Shown one piece after another: positions 5,831 through 6,442 of a stretch of DNA of 6,442 nt (its first letter is position 1; each line of letters begins with the position of its first letter). The stretch spans positions 3,606 to 10,047 of the forward strand of contig PKYM01000216.1 in NCBI GenBank assembly GCA_003132645.1, in the 5' to 3' direction. This stretch comes from Actinomycetota bacterium. Lineage in GTDB: Bacteria; Actinomycetota; Thermoleophilia; UBA2241. The notes under the pieces were generated by a model. It was not told the DNA's origin and searched no databases. It saw only the letters and a list, made by a program, of their open reading frames with translations. Both the position numbers and the translations under genes were made by a program.

Positions 5831-6442
5831 TCAGTCACCGAACCGGTTCTGATGAGTGAAGTCCCGCACGTCACGGCGTACCCGCAGGTGCTTCGCCGGC
5901 TCAGAGATCGGGTAGCCGAGACGACACGAGAAGGCGATGGTCAGATCATCTGGAATGCCGAGGATCCCCTTCACTTCAGGTTCTGAACTGAGTGAACTGA
6001 CGATCTGCAAGCCGATCCCCATGGATTCGGCCGCCAGCCACATGTTCTGCATGACGCAGCCGAGACTCACGATCCCCAGAAAGTCCCCTTCGGAGGCGGG
6101 GGCTCTTCTGCTGGGGTCGTAGACCACCACAAGCAGGACAGGGCTTGTCGGCAGGGGCCTGCGCATGGCTGCGAGTTCTTCTTCGCCGATCTTGTCCAGC
6201 CTGAAATCCGGCGTTCTCCAGGACGGCGGAAACATCGTCGCCAGCAGTCCCGTCTTCTTCTTCAGGAGTTCTTCCTCAGAGAAGGAGAGCTGCTGATAGT
6301 TCTCCCGGATGAAGGCCTCGGAGATCGGACGTTCCAGGCTCCCGATCGCTTTCAGCGTCTTCCTGTCGTCGACTACGACGATCTCAAAGTTCTGCATGTT
6401 GTGGGCAGTGGGCGACCATCGTGCCGCCTCGAGAATGTCGGC
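5831..6442 (-). CDS. Nitroreductase-family flavoprotein, N-terminus outside window
   Basis: This minus-strand frame runs from beyond base 6442 to the TGA at 5833-5831, with 203 visible residues. The ATG at 6397-6395 is not the true start. The 15 codons ahead of it read ADILEAARWSPTAHN, the conserved FMN-binding opening of nitroreductases (AAR-x-SP-x2-N followed by Q-N-F). Other family marks are a PTSPVLLVVVYDP strand, the GCVMQNMWLAAESMGIG dimer-interface helix and a C-terminal LGIPDDLTIAFSCRLGYP. Members bind FMN and use NAD(P)H to reduce nitro compounds, quinones or related substrates; the substrate here is unknown. It is convergent with the DUF1801 gene, with 48 bases between the stops. 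Its base composition is visibly less GC-rich than the AOR operon. Confidence 0.9.
   Translation of the reverse strand, partial: ADILEAARWSPTAHNMQNFEIVVVDDRKTLKAIGSLERPISEAFIRENYQQLSFSEEELLKKKTGLLATMFPPSWRTPDFRLDKIGEEELAAMRRPLPTSPVLLVVVYDPSRRAPASEGDFLGIVSLGCVMQNMWLAAESMGIGLQIVSSLSSEPEVKGILGIPDDLTIAFSCRLGYPISEPAKHLRVRRDVRDFTHQNRFGD

Overview
The window is GC-rich DNA carrying a tungsten/molybdenum-pterin aldehyde oxidoreductase (AOR) operon on the + strand, with a regulator gene upstream and two unrelated-looking genes downstream. The GC-rich third codon positions, GTG starts, PucR-type regulator and NADH-linked AOR suggest a high-GC anaerobe or facultative anaerobe. An Actinomycetota or proteobacterial host is plausible, but no marker gene here settles the phylum. 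No tRNA, rRNA, CRISPR array, transposase or phage gene was seen.

Layout: (1) Bases 1-1014 hold the C-terminal part of a PucR/CdaR-type transcriptional regulator that begins outside the window. (2) Bases 1015-1296 are a 282-base non-coding leader. It is rich in structure: a ~25-base quasi-tandem repeat, an imperfect inverted repeat and a bulged stem-loop just ahead of the first Shine-Dalgarno. (3) Bases 1297-5246 hold four co-directional genes: a 16-cysteine polyferredoxin (AorA-like), the catalytic AOR subunit (AorB-like), a MoaD/ThiS-family sulfur carrier and an FAD/NAD(H) oxidoreductase (AorC-like). A perfect 13-bp GC hairpin separates the AOR gene from the moaD-like gene. (4) Bases 5384-5782 encode a DUF1801/YdhG-like small protein. 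(5) On the - strand, 5831-6442 encode a nitroreductase-family flavoprotein whose N-terminus lies beyond the window's right edge.

How the genes fit together (inference from family knowledge): the catalytic subunit would interconvert aldehydes and carboxylic acids at a W- or Mo-bispterin centre. Electrons would pass through its own [4Fe-4S] cluster to the four clusters of the polyferredoxin and on to the FAD subunit, which would react with NAD(H). The MoaD-like carrier would supply sulfur for the pterin dithiolene, perhaps dedicated to this enzyme. The upstream PucR-type regulator is the obvious candidate controller, acting at the repeats in the leader. This resembles the NADH-linked AorABC enzyme described in Aromatoleum aromaticum, so the enzyme is not new in kind. 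The less expected content is in the leader, the inter-gene hairpin and the start/stop overlaps.
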